From a bacterium (lineage in GTDB: Bacteria > Zhuqueibacterota > Zhuqueibacteria > Residuimicrobiales > Krinioviventaceae), in NCBI GenBank assembly GCA_024278645.1, contig JAJRST010000246.1:1-6678 (forward strand): a stretch of 6,678 nucleotides of DNA, written 5' to 3'. The notes below the pieces were generated by a model, which saw only the letters and a list, made by a program, of their open reading frames with translations, had not been told where the DNA came from and did no database searches. Of this stretch, positions 1 through 5,672 are shown piece by piece (within the stretch, counting starts at the first letter, position 1; each line of letters starts with the position of its first letter). The position numbers and the translations under genes were made by a program.

Positions 1-978
1 GTTGGCCAGGGTTTCCACATTGTTGACGCAGGTCGGTTTGCCCCACAAGCCCTCGTGTGTTGGGAAAGGCGGCTTGTCGCGCGGCTCGCCCCTTTTGCCT
101 TCCACGGATTCGATGAGCGCGGTTTCTTCGCCGCAGATATAAGCGCCGGCGCCTTCACGAATTTTTATGTCAAAATTAAATGTCGAGCCAAATATATTAA
201 CACCAAGCAATCCATATTCGTGGGCCTGTTTTATGGCATGGCGCAAGCGTTTGATAGACATTTTATATTCATCACGCACATAGATATAGCCTTCCGTGGC
301 GCCCACGGCGTAACCGGCAATGGCCATGGCCTCGATGATGCAATGCGGATCGCCCTCCAGGATGAGACGATCCTTAAAAGTGCCCGGCTCTCCTTCGTCG
401 GCGTTGCACATAATATATTTTTGATCCGCTTTTTCCGCGGCGACAAAGCTCCATTTCAGGCCGGTTGGGAAATAGGCGCCGCCGCGACCCTGCAAGCCGG
501 ATGCTTTTACTTGCTCAACCACATCCTGCGGCTTCATCTCCGTCAGCGCTTTGCCAAGCGCTTCATAGCCGTCGTGGGCGATATACTCTTCAATGCTTTC
601 CGGGTCGATGACGCCGGCGTTTTTAAGCACAACACGAACCTGCTTGCCAATGCGCGGCGTTTCGCCGGCCTCCTTTGGGATTTCCATGACCGGGGCATCC
701 GTATAGCGAAGATGCTCGACAACCCGCCCCTTTATCAGGTGTTCCGATACTATTTCCGCTACATTTTTTTCCGTGACGCCGACATAGTAGACATTGTCCG
801 GAAAGACGACAAGAACAACGCCTTTATTGTAAATGCCAAGGCTTCCCGTTTCGACGACCTTGACTTCTTTTGTGAGAGAAGCCATTTCGAGATTGCGAAC
901 AAGCGCATCTTTGACCGAACGGGCGCCCTGGGCGATTGTATGCGCATCCATGGCGATTAAGATATTATTCCTATGCAT
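1..978 (-). CDS. nuoF: NuoF/HndC-like NADH-binding flavoprotein subunit (partial, C-terminus off left edge)
   Basis: This is the FMN- and NADH-binding subunit of a soluble NADH dehydrogenase/[FeFe]-hydrogenase type complex (HndC, HydB and NuoF family). It oxidises or reduces NAD(H) through FMN and passes electrons to iron-sulfur clusters in the cytoplasm. 326 residues are visible, and the frame is open to position 1. Seen directly: a thioredoxin-like N-terminal domain (about 5-90), the FMN loop GRGGAYFPTGLKW (164-176), CNADEGEPGTFKDR (191-204), and the nucleotide-binding stretch GAGAYICGEETALIESVEGK (276-295) followed by EPRDKPPFP. The [4Fe-4S] cysteine motif and any C-terminal ferredoxin domain would lie outside the window. 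I chose the ATG at 978 because it keeps the first beta strand (NNILIAM), which aligns with HndB; an internal ATG at 951 would remove it. The start overlaps the nuoE stop by 8 nt, suggesting translational coupling. Oddity: the N-terminal domain has H13, S46 and Y50 where HndB has cysteines, so it should carry no [2Fe-2S] cluster. A hydrogenase (HydA/HndD) or another catalytic partner is expected downstream. Confidence 0.95.
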   Translation of the reverse strand, partial: MHRNNILIAMDAHTIAQGARSVKDALVRNLEMASLTKEVKVVETGSLGIYNKGVVLVVFPDNVYYVGVTEKNVAEIVSEHLIKGRVVEHLRYTDAPVMEIPKEAGETPRIGKQVRVVLKNAGVIDPESIEEYIAHDGYEALGKALTEMKPQDVVEQVKASGLQGRGGAYFPTGLKWSFVAAEKADQKYIMCNADEGEPGTFKDRLILEGDPHCIIEAMAIAGYAVGATEGYIYVRDEYKMSIKRLRHAIKQAHEYGLLGVNIFGSTFNFDIKIREGAGAYICGEETALIESVEGKRGEPRDKPPFPTHEGLWGKPTCVNNVETLAN

Positions 979-1447
979 TCGCCTGCCCTTTCATTTTGTA
1001 ATCCTTCAATATTGCCACTGCCTTTTCCGGCGTCAGGTTGCCGTACACTTCATCGTTGATCATCATCACCGGCGCCACGGCGCAAAGGCCGAGACAGCTT
1101 GTCAACTCGAGCGTAAACGTGCCGCACGAGGTCGTCTCGTTCATCTCCAGGCCGAGGTATTCCCTGATTTTTTGCAGCACCTCTTTCGAGTTGTTAACAT
1201 GGCACGAAGCATTATTGCAACAGCGAATGATATATTTGCCTTTCGGCTTTGTGGTGAAAAGACTGTAAAAAGTCGCAACGCCGTAAATCTCGCTCAGCGG
1301 TATGTCGACTTTTTTTGCCACTTCTGTAAGCACGACATCGGACAAGTAGCCATATTCATTTTGCACATCCTTTAAAATATAAATGAGCGGCGTTCTTTCA
1401 CCCTCGTAGGTGCGGATAATTTCGTCCACTCTTGCTAAATCTTGCAT
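971..1447 (-). CDS. nuoE: NuoE/HndA-like [2Fe-2S] subunit
   Basis: This is the small thioredoxin-like [2Fe-2S] subunit that pairs with the NuoF-type flavoprotein and relays electrons from FMN. Its 158 residues match the usual NuoE/HndA size. The N-terminal helical part (about 1-60, including LIYILKDVQNEYGYL and IYGVATFYSLF) is typical of the family. The four cluster ligands are present as C77-x4-C82 (in CNNASCHV) and C118-x3-C122 (in TSCLGLC), so the cluster should be functional. The ATG start is fixed by AGGAGG at 1453-1458, with a 5-nt spacer. The gene lies 47 nt after the HndB-like gene, and its stop lies inside the start region of nuoF. In hydrogenase-linked complexes this subunit is called HndA or HydC. 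Whether the partner here is a hydrogenase, a formate dehydrogenase or another enzyme is not visible in the window. Confidence 0.95.
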   Translation of the reverse strand: MQDLARVDEIIRTYEGERTPLIYILKDVQNEYGYLSDVVLTEVAKKVDIPLSEIYGVATFYSLFTTKPKGKYIIRCCNNASCHVNNSKEVLQKIREYLGLEMNETTSCGTFTLELTSCLGLCAVAPVMMINDEVYGNLTPEKAVAILKDYKMKGQANA

Positions 1448-1452
1448 GTGTT

Positions 1453-1458
1453 CCTCCT
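1453..1458 (-). promoter_or_regulatory. Ribosome binding site of nuoE
   Basis: AGGAGG on the minus strand, 5 nt before the ATG at 1447. It is a full-strength Shine-Dalgarno site that settles the nuoE start. Confidence 0.85.
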
Positions 1459-1494
1459 GTGAACCGTTTGTCGATGAACGAATCGAATGCTTGT

Positions 1495-1851
1495 TTATTT
1501 AAACACATGATCGGCGAGCACCTTGTCGCGCTGCACATGTTCGGCGATGATCTTTCTCGCCAACTCCGGCGATACTTTGCCGTAGGTTATGGTGTTGTTA
1601 TGCGGTCCTGTAACCTGAACCATCGGTTCCTGGTCGCAGTAGCCGAGACAGCCGGTTTGAGTAACGTGCACATCCTGAATATTTCTTTTGCTCATTTCAT
1701 CCAGGATGGCGCTCATCACGTTCCTGGCGCCGGCGGCGATGCCGCATGTTCCCATTGCCACGCTTATGCGATATTTTGCCGATTGCTCTCGTGTGGCCAT
1801 CTCCATTTTTGCTTTTTCCTTGATGGCCCGGAGATCCGCTAATGTCTTCAC
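1495..1851 (-). CDS. hndB: HndB-like (2Fe-2S) ferredoxin domain protein
   Basis: This is a small thioredoxin-fold [2Fe-2S] protein of the HndB type (118 residues), usually found beside NuoE- and NuoF-like subunits in NADP- or NAD-linked [FeFe]-hydrogenase operons. An N-terminal charged helix (1-25) is followed by MGTCGIAAGARNV (C36) and TGCLGYC (C68, C72), then a glycine-rich ITYGKV strand and a C-terminal helix (AEHVQRDKVLADHV). Only three cysteines are present. The GTCGIAAGA form is common in this family as I know it, so the three-cysteine state is probably normal, but the fourth ligand is not evident. The GTG start at 1851 is supported by a perfect GGAGG with a 5-nt spacer. The protein resembles the N-terminal domain of the NuoF homologue encoded downstream, as if that domain also existed as a separate gene. 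It is probably an electron-relay or structural subunit of the same complex. Confidence 0.9.
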   Translation of the reverse strand: MKTLADLRAIKEKAKMEMATREQSAKYRISVAMGTCGIAAGARNVMSAILDEMSKRNIQDVHVTQTGCLGYCDQEPMVQVTGPHNNTITYGKVSPELARKIIAEHVQRDKVLADHVFK

Positions 1852-1856
1852 CTATG

Positions 1857-1861
1857 CCTCC
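1857..1861 (-). promoter_or_regulatory. Ribosome binding site deciding the GTG start of the HndB-like gene
   Basis: GGAGG on the minus strand, 5 nt before GTG at 1851. No ATG in this frame has a comparable site, so the GTG is preferred. Confidence 0.8.
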
Positions 1862-1921
1862 AGTTGGTATTGCGTCATAAAATTAATCGTTTATTGATAA
1901 TTTAGAGTGAAACTATTGGCG

Positions 1922-2473
1922 TTAAAATGATTTTGATTTTATCTCTTTTAACTTTTCGCGCAACAATCTTTTTGCCGGGGCGACCTGATCGTAAATATCA
2001 CTTTCACTCTCCGCCATTCTTGCAAACAGCCAGTAAGAATCAAAGCAGAGGTGGCCGAAATCCGTTTTATGTAGATAGCAAAAATGCACGTCGATGGAGC
2101 CGACGATCAGATTCACCAGGGATTCCGCCATGTTGCCAAGCGGCGGACGATTGATGTTGTCAAGCTCAAACGTCGCCGTTACCAGGGAGCCAACGCCGGG
2201 CTGCGACTGAATATCGAGGTCTCCCCCGCTTTGTTCGGCCGATTGTCGAAACAGGGACAGCCCCATGCCCACGGATCGGGTTGTACGCGTGGTCATGAAT
2301 GGATCGAGCGCTTTGCTCACAAACTCTTCGTCCATACCACGGCCATTATCCTTGATGCGTATGCGCAACAGATTTTGCGATTGCCGCTCCTCTATGGCGA
2401 TGATGACCCGTGTGGCCTCCGCCTCGATAGAGTTGGTAACGATATCCAAAATGTTGAGTGAAAGTTCGCGCAT
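1922..2473 (-). CDS. Stand-alone GHKL (HATPase_c) ATP-binding protein of hydrogenase clusters
   Basis: This is a 183-residue protein made largely of one histidine-kinase-like ATPase fold, without a phospho-acceptor (DHp) domain, sensor or membrane segment. Motifs visible: N box around N14 (ILDIVTNSIEA), G1 box DNGRGMD (42-48), a TTRTT lid (61-65), G2 box VGMGLSLF (68-75) and the PGVGS turn (92-96). The C-terminal 80 residues (from NINRPPLG onward) match what I know of small ATP-binding proteins next to NuoE/NuoF-type genes. Serine/threonine kinase activity of the RsbW/SpoIIAB kind, or an ATP-dependent regulatory or maturation role, is possible; none is shown. The ATG at 2473 is preferred because family members begin MREL. 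A TTG at 2500 would add nine residues, and neither start has a strong ribosome site. The gene lies 38 nt after the PHP gene and 70 nt before the HndB-like gene. Confidence 0.88.
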   Translation of the reverse strand: MRELSLNILDIVTNSIEAEATRVIIAIEERQSQNLLRIRIKDNGRGMDEEFVSKALDPFMTTRTTRSVGMGLSLFRQSAEQSGGDLDIQSQPGVGSLVTATFELDNINRPPLGNMAESLVNLIVGSIDVHFCYLHKTDFGHLCFDSYWLFARMAESESDIYDQVAPAKRLLREKLKEIKSKSF

Positions 2474-2511
2474 AATATCTGCCGATCCATTTTTACCCAA
2501 TTACATTGAAC

Positions 2512-3303
2512 TTAACCGTTTACCGCCATTCCTTTATAGAAATGCAACCGGTCGCGGCAATCAACAGGCAACGCTGTATCGCGCCCATGCTTTTTTTCGA
2601 TGGCCATGCGAATCTCTGCAAGCGTAGGCTGCTGCAGTTTGAAATATGTGAATTTTTCGCCAAACTGCTCGATGTAATGGGCGTCGGATGAACGGATAAT
2701 GGAAAATGAGCTGTTTTTAAGATATCGCAGTTCCTGCGCCGCCTGTTCGAATGGCTTTGCAATTTCAAGCGCATGTACAGGCAGGTCATGCGGTATAAAG
2801 CCGAGCGTTACAAGCAAGCTGTTGGACTTGCGGTCGATGTGCGCCGGATAGGCGAAGCCGCCAAAATCATTGACCAGGCTGAACAGCTCACGCACGCCAA
2901 GGTTTGTCGGCATGGCCAGCATTTTATGACATTCCCTGATAATATTTTCCTCGGCGTCAACAACATACTGTCGTCCGAACCACTCGGGATCGTTGTCGCC
3001 GGCCGCAAGATGGTCATATATAATCTTCTGACACTCTTCAGCGGCATCGATTGATGAGAAGAGGCAAATGATATGCGCCTCTTCGCGCGTATGAATTTCC
3101 ATGCCTGGTATGACGGTTACTCCCGTTCCGGCAGCCGCCTCGGTCACCGCGCGCACATTCTCGCAAGAGTTGTGATCCGTAATGGCAATGATCTCGATGC
3201 CATTTTCAACCGCCTTTCGGACAATATCCCTGGGTCCCATTGACAAGTCAGCGCAAGGCGACAGTATGGTGTGAATATGCAAGTCTGCTTTATACCAGCG
3301 CAT
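2512..3303 (-). CDS. PHP-domain metal-dependent phosphoesterase
   Basis: This is a polymerase-and-histidinol-phosphatase (PHP) family protein of 263 residues, predicted to be a cytoplasmic metal-dependent phosphoesterase. All the classic metal-ligand motifs are present in order: HIH (H9, H11) in the N-terminal strand, D19, DH (D43-H44) in AITDHNS, E69 and H71 in GMEIH, H77, H155 in PAHID, and D207-x-H209 in SSDAHY. It should therefore be catalytically competent. Substrates for this subfamily in redox clusters are not established; nucleotide or sugar phosphates are the usual PHP substrates. I placed the start at ATG 3303 (MRWYKADLHIHT), preceded by AAGGA about 10 nt upstream. An in-frame ATG at 3393 would add 30 residues with no PHP similarity and has no ribosome site. 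It is the first gene of the redox operon, followed by the GHKL ATPase, a pairing recurrent in anaerobes. Confidence 0.94.
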   Translation of the reverse strand: MRWYKADLHIHTILSPCADLSMGPRDIVRKAVENGIEIIAITDHNSCENVRAVTEAAAGTGVTVIPGMEIHTREEAHIICLFSSIDAAEECQKIIYDHLAAGDNDPEWFGRQYVVDAEENIIRECHKMLAMPTNLGVRELFSLVNDFGGFAYPAHIDRKSNSLLVTLGFIPHDLPVHALEIAKPFEQAAQELRYLKNSSFSIIRSSDAHYIEQFGEKFTYFKLQQPTLAEIRMAIEKKHGRDTALPVDCRDRLHFYKGMAVNG

Positions 3304-3621
3304 TATTATCTTTTCCTTTTGAATTAGACCACAAAACGAGCGCCAATCTGTTTTGCATCGCCGGATTTGTTCTAGTCGATTTTGTCTTTCCATTGCGGAG
3401 AATTACGGAAACAAAACCAAAGTGCTCTGTCCTCTCTTGCCCCTCGCCGCTTTTTATTCCAAGCGACAATCTTTTCACCATGTCGATTAATATCATTAAA
3501 GCACTCTGATTCTATATACTACGCACTAGACATGTCCGACGCAGAACTTGCGGCGCTTGTAAAGTCCTGACTTGTTGACAATACTACTTGCTACGCCTGG
3601 CTATTTATATGTGATAGACAT

Positions 3622-3637
3622 AACAATTAACGTGCCA
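3622..3637 (-). promoter_or_regulatory. Candidate sigma-54 (-24/-12) promoter for the redox operon
   Basis: On the minus strand the sequence is TGGCACGTTAATTGTT. The sigma-54 consensus is TGGCACG, 4 nt, TTGC(A/T). The -24 half is exact, the spacing is exact, and the -12 half has TTGT in place of TTGC. It points at the PHP gene, with an implied start of transcription near 3611 and a leader of about 300 nt. The changed -12 C lowers confidence, and no sigma-54 activator gene is in the window. Confidence 0.45.
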
Positions 3638-3714
3638 CAAGTATCAGTAATGATATGCAAACTATATTTGATAATTAAGGGTTTAGCAGTCTTTAAGGCA
3701 GGAAAACGACGGCT

Positions 3715-3730
3715 CTATCAAACATGATAG
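3715..3730. repeat. Inverted repeat CTATCA-N4-TGATAG
   Basis: A perfect 6-bp inverted repeat with a 4-nt centre, about 80-90 bases upstream of the sigma-54-like element and next to a longer palindrome. It could be a regulator site or a chance AT-rich repeat. Confidence 0.4.
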
Positions 3731-3736
3731 GAGATG

Positions 3737-3755
3737 GTGTGGAGATTCTCCACAC
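3737..3755. repeat. Perfect palindrome directly after the rbsK stop codon
   Basis: GTGTGGAG, 3 nt (ATT), CTCCACAC: an 8-bp perfect stem that begins 5 nt after the rbsK stop. In the rbsK direction it is not followed by a T run, so it is not a textbook intrinsic terminator, though it may protect the mRNA 3' end or support Rho-assisted termination. Alternatively it lies about 100 nt upstream of the sigma-54-like element, where activator-binding sites usually sit, and it contains TGT-N11-ACA symmetry. The two readings cannot be separated here. Confidence 0.5.
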
Positions 3756-3760
3756 ATTTG

Positions 3761-4678
3761 TTATTGCAACGTCCGCTTCAACAGCGCTTCAATATCCTCT
3801 CTTCTCGGTGCACTTGGCTGCGCGCCAAGCTTGGTTACGGAAAGCGCGGCAGCCGCCTGTGAAAATTGGACGGCCCGACGCATGGGCATATTTTCCGCCA
3901 ACGCGGCGGCCAAAGCTCCGTTAAATACATCGCCGGCGGCTGTAGTGTCTATAGCTTTCGTTTTAAAGGCAGGAATCAAACCTTCAAAATCACTTGTGGA
4001 CAGGAACACCCCTGTCGCGCCCAGCGTGATAATAACATCTTTTGGCCCCATATCTCTGAGCATTCTGGCGGCGATTGCCGTATTCTCTTCACAATTCACT
4101 TTAAGCCCCGTCAAAAGTTCAGCTTCTGATTCGTTGGGCGTGAGTATAGTTACATGGCGCAGCAGCTCCGGCGGCAGCTTTTGAGCGGGCGCCGGGTTTA
4201 ACAATACCGGCACGCTGTTTTCATGCGCCAGCGAAGCAGCAAAGGCAATGGTCTCTATGGGCGTTTCCAGTTGCATGAGAACAACCTCGGCGTTGACCAT
4301 AACGTCTCCGGCTGCCTTGACATCATCGACGCACAAATTGGCGTTGGCGCCGCCGGCCACGGTAATGCTGTTCTCGCCATCCTCGGCCACAAAAATCTGC
4401 GCCACGCCCGAAGGAGCGCTGTCGTCAATTTTTACATATTGAACGTCGAGGCCATCGGCTTTAAAGCCGGCCACGGCCCGTTCGCCAAACATATCGGCGC
4501 CCACGCGGGCGATAAATGCGACCTCCGCCCCGGCACGGGCCGCGGCGACGGCCTGGTTGGCGCCTTTGCCGCCGGCGGCCGTATGAAAGGCGCCGCCGAG
4601 TATCGTTTCTCCCGGTCCGGGAATGCGTGGCACTTGAATGATCATATCCGTATTGGAACTGCCGATGACGACGACCAT
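3761..4678 (-). CDS. rbsK: Ribokinase (PfkB family)
   Basis: This enzyme phosphorylates D-ribose with ATP to ribose 5-phosphate in the cytoplasm, feeding the pentose phosphate pathway and nucleotide synthesis. Its 305 residues match RbsK length. Visible motifs: N-terminal GSSNTDMI with sugar-binding D11, the PfkB signature GGKGANQA (36-43), TPNESEAE (180-187), and DTTAAGDVFNGA (244-255), which holds the anion hole and the catalytic base D250. These forms (KGANQA and DTTAAGD) are typical of true ribokinases rather than fructokinases or adenosine kinases. The ATG at 4678 follows AAAGGAG (4686-4692) at good spacing. It begins 34 nt after lexA with no terminator between, so co-transcription from the lexA promoter is likely. 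No ribose transporter or rbsD gene is nearby, so it may serve ribose salvage from nucleosides; that is inference. Confidence 0.94.
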   Translation of the reverse strand: MVVVIGSSNTDMIIQVPRIPGPGETILGGAFHTAAGGKGANQAVAAARAGAEVAFIARVGADMFGERAVAGFKADGLDVQYVKIDDSAPSGVAQIFVAEDGENSITVAGGANANLCVDDVKAAGDVMVNAEVVLMQLETPIETIAFAASLAHENSVPVLLNPAPAQKLPPELLRHVTILTPNESEAELLTGLKVNCEENTAIAARMLRDMGPKDVIITLGATGVFLSTSDFEGLIPAFKTKAIDTTAAGDVFNGALAAALAENMPMRRAVQFSQAAAALSVTKLGAQPSAPRREDIEALLKRTLQ

Positions 4679-4712
4679 GAAACGTCTCCTTTAAAAATAG
4701 TACCTTTTATAC

Positions 4713-5333
4713 CTAGTCGATGTTCTCACGCATCAGCGCGACAACTTTGCCCTGAATGGCCCAATCGCCCTTGGGGTGAATGTTGTCAAAATCGGGATTT
4801 TCCGCCTTTAAATATCGACGCCCTCTTTGCATGGCCAGCCGTTTTACCGTGGCTTCGCCGCCGATGAGGGCGACGACAACATCTCCAACATCCGCGCTGT
4901 TTTGCGAACGTACGACGACCAGGTCGTTGTCGAGGATGCCGGCCTCCTTCATGCTCTCCCCCTGCACTCGCAAAAGAAAATGCTTTGCCCGCGAGCGCAG
5001 CAGGTATTTAGGCGTCGGCACGTATCGTTCGATGTTTTCCTCGGCCAGCATGGGCAACCCGGCGGGAACCGAGCCAACAAGCGGCAGGCTCTTTTCATCT
5101 TCGGAATCCAGCAAACCTTTGTGTTCCAGGATTTTTATACCACGGGCCTTGCCCTTTTCCCATTTGATATATCCCTTGCGTTCGAGCAAGGCGAGATGCT
5201 TGACGGCCGTATTCCGCGACGACGCCCCCAGTTCATCCGCCAATTCCTTCAATGTGGGCGGATATTCATTATCTTTCATCATTCGAATGATGGTCTCGAA
5301 CACTTGCTGCTGCCTGCGCGTTAACCGTTCCAA
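4713..5333 (-). CDS. lexA: LexA SOS repressor
   Basis: This is the transcriptional repressor of the SOS DNA-damage response, which inactivates itself by RecA-stimulated autocleavage. It is 206 residues, the usual length. The N-terminal winged helix-turn-helix spans about 1-70 (LTRRQQQVFETI, PPTLKELADELGAS, SSRNTAVKHL as likely recognition helix, GYIKWEKGKARGIKI as wing). The cleavage site is A91-G92 in SVPAGLP. The catalytic serine is S127 in VQGESM and the lysine is K164 in ATVKRL, so the S24 peptidase domain is intact. The start is TTG at 5333, with GGAGGG 3 nt upstream. The next ATG codons (positions 18-19) would cut the HTH domain. The recognition helix differs from the common Firmicutes form, in keeping with the unusual operator upstream. 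The gene has its own promoter with a palindrome at the start of transcription, so autorepression is likely. It probably shares its transcript with rbsK. Confidence 0.97.
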   Translation of the reverse strand: MERLTRRQQQVFETIIRMMKDNEYPPTLKELADELGASSRNTAVKHLALLERKGYIKWEKGKARGIKILEHKGLLDSEDEKSLPLVGSVPAGLPMLAEENIERYVPTPKYLLRSRAKHFLLRVQGESMKEAGILDNDLVVVRSQNSADVGDVVVALIGGEATVKRLAMQRGRRYLKAENPDFDNIHPKGDWAIQGKVVALMRENID

Positions 5334-5336
5334 AAG

Positions 5337-5342
5337 CCCTCC
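5337..5342 (-). promoter_or_regulatory. Ribosome binding site deciding the TTG start of lexA
   Basis: GGAGGG on the minus strand, 3 nt before the TTG at 5333. Together with the need for the LTRRQQQ helix it favours TTG over any internal ATG. Confidence 0.8.
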
Positions 5343-5349
5343 ATATAAA

Positions 5350-5375
5350 AAAAGGTGAACAAGAGATCACCTTTT
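5350..5375 (-). promoter_or_regulatory. Inverted repeat at the lexA transcription start: putative LexA operator (SOS box), or hairpin terminator
   Basis: Nine-base arms AAAAGGTGA and TCACCTTTT are separated by 8 nt. The centre reads GAAC-AAGA-GATC (5357-5368), one base off the Gram-positive SOS core GAAC-N4-GTTC. It begins right after the -10 box of lexA and covers the predicted start of transcription, a classic repressor position. Read in the minus direction the hairpin is followed by seven T residues (5347-5353), so it may also end transcripts arriving from the stress-protein genes upstream. Confidence 0.6.
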
Positions 5376-5404
5376 ATAATAGCATATTTAATCGAAATTG
5401 TCAA
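5376..5404 (-). promoter_or_regulatory. Sigma-70 promoter of lexA
   Basis: On the minus strand: -35 TTGACA (5399-5404, perfect), a 17-nt spacer, and -10 TATTAT (5376-5381, 5 of 6). Predicted start of transcription is near 5369, about 36 nt before the lexA start codon. It lies just past the stop of the zf-HC2 gene. Confidence 0.85.
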
Positions 5405-5426
5405 GATGACGATGTTTTTTTTTGCC

Positions 5427-5660
5427 CTATTCCGGCGTCTCGACATTGAGCATCTTGACCAGACGTTGATGGATATCCAGGGGCACCTGTTTGATATCCA
5501 GGCATTTGAACAGGCTGACCGTGTCCCGCATCGATTCTATCTGGCTGCGGCAATAGTCGCAATCTTCAAGATGGTCTCGGAGTTCATTGCAGAGTTTGGA
5601 GTTGATATCTTCGGAGAGATCCTCGCAAACTTTTTCGAGAATTTTTTCGCAATTATCCAT
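5427..5660 (-). CDS. Small soluble zf-HC2 (anti-sigma-like zinc finger) protein
   Basis: A 77-residue acidic protein with the putative zinc-finger pattern of anti-sigma factors. With the ATG at 5660 as residue 1, C12 stands before a loop, and the core H-x3-C-x2-C reads HLEDCDYC in the middle, preceded by LCNELRD. The rest (QIESMRDTVSLF and the C-terminal DIHQRLVKML) looks helical. There is no membrane segment and no visible sigma-factor gene beside it, so the anti-sigma function is family inference. It could instead be a redox- or zinc-responsive adaptor. A GTG at 5669 would add three residues; GAGTG gives a weak ribosome site for the ATG. The gene follows the Usp stop by a dozen bases and is almost certainly in one operon with it. 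Confidence 0.72.
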   Translation of the reverse strand: MDNCEKILEKVCEDLSEDINSKLCNELRDHLEDCDYCRSQIESMRDTVSLFKCLDIKQVPLDIHQRLVKMLNVETPE

Positions 5661-5672
5661 TATGTTCACTCG

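Larger units (their letters stand above)
3304..3760. other. Long AT-rich intergenic region and leader of the redox operon
   Basis: About 460 bases separate rbsK from the PHP gene. I see no convincing protein gene or tRNA. Small frames exist on both strands but lack ribosome sites and recognisable motifs. The right half holds two inverted repeats and a sigma-54-like element, all listed separately. The left half (about 3304-3610) would be an untranslated leader if that element is used. It contains a 7-bp stem with an 8-nt loop at 3446-3467, and I could not match it to a known riboswitch class. An alternative weak sigma-70 pair on the minus strand is TTAATT (3673-3678) and TATCAT (3650-3655) with a 17-nt spacer; the -35 matches only 3 of 6. 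Confidence 0.6.

Noticed and set aside
55..960. A 301-codon open frame on the plus strand opposite the NuoF-like gene.
   Set aside because: It is antisense to a clearly recognised NuoF homologue, has no family motifs, and arises from the codon bias of the real gene.
1852..1878. An 8-codon ORF (MTQYQLEA) ending directly at the GTG of the HndB-like gene, as a possible coupling leader peptide.
   Set aside because: No ribosome site precedes its ATG, and the length is expected by chance.
3304..3393. Extending the PHP protein 30 residues upstream to the ATG at 3393.
   Set aside because: PHP proteins of this type start just before DLHIHT; the extension lacks similarity and a ribosome site, while ATG 3303 has AAGGA upstream.
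3290..3496. A 68-codon minus-strand frame between rbsK and the PHP gene.
   Set aside because: It has no ribosome site and no recognisable motif, and it runs over the well-supported PHP start.
4223..4867. A 214-codon plus-strand frame spanning the rbsK/lexA junction.
   Set aside because: It lies opposite two recognised genes and resembles no known protein.
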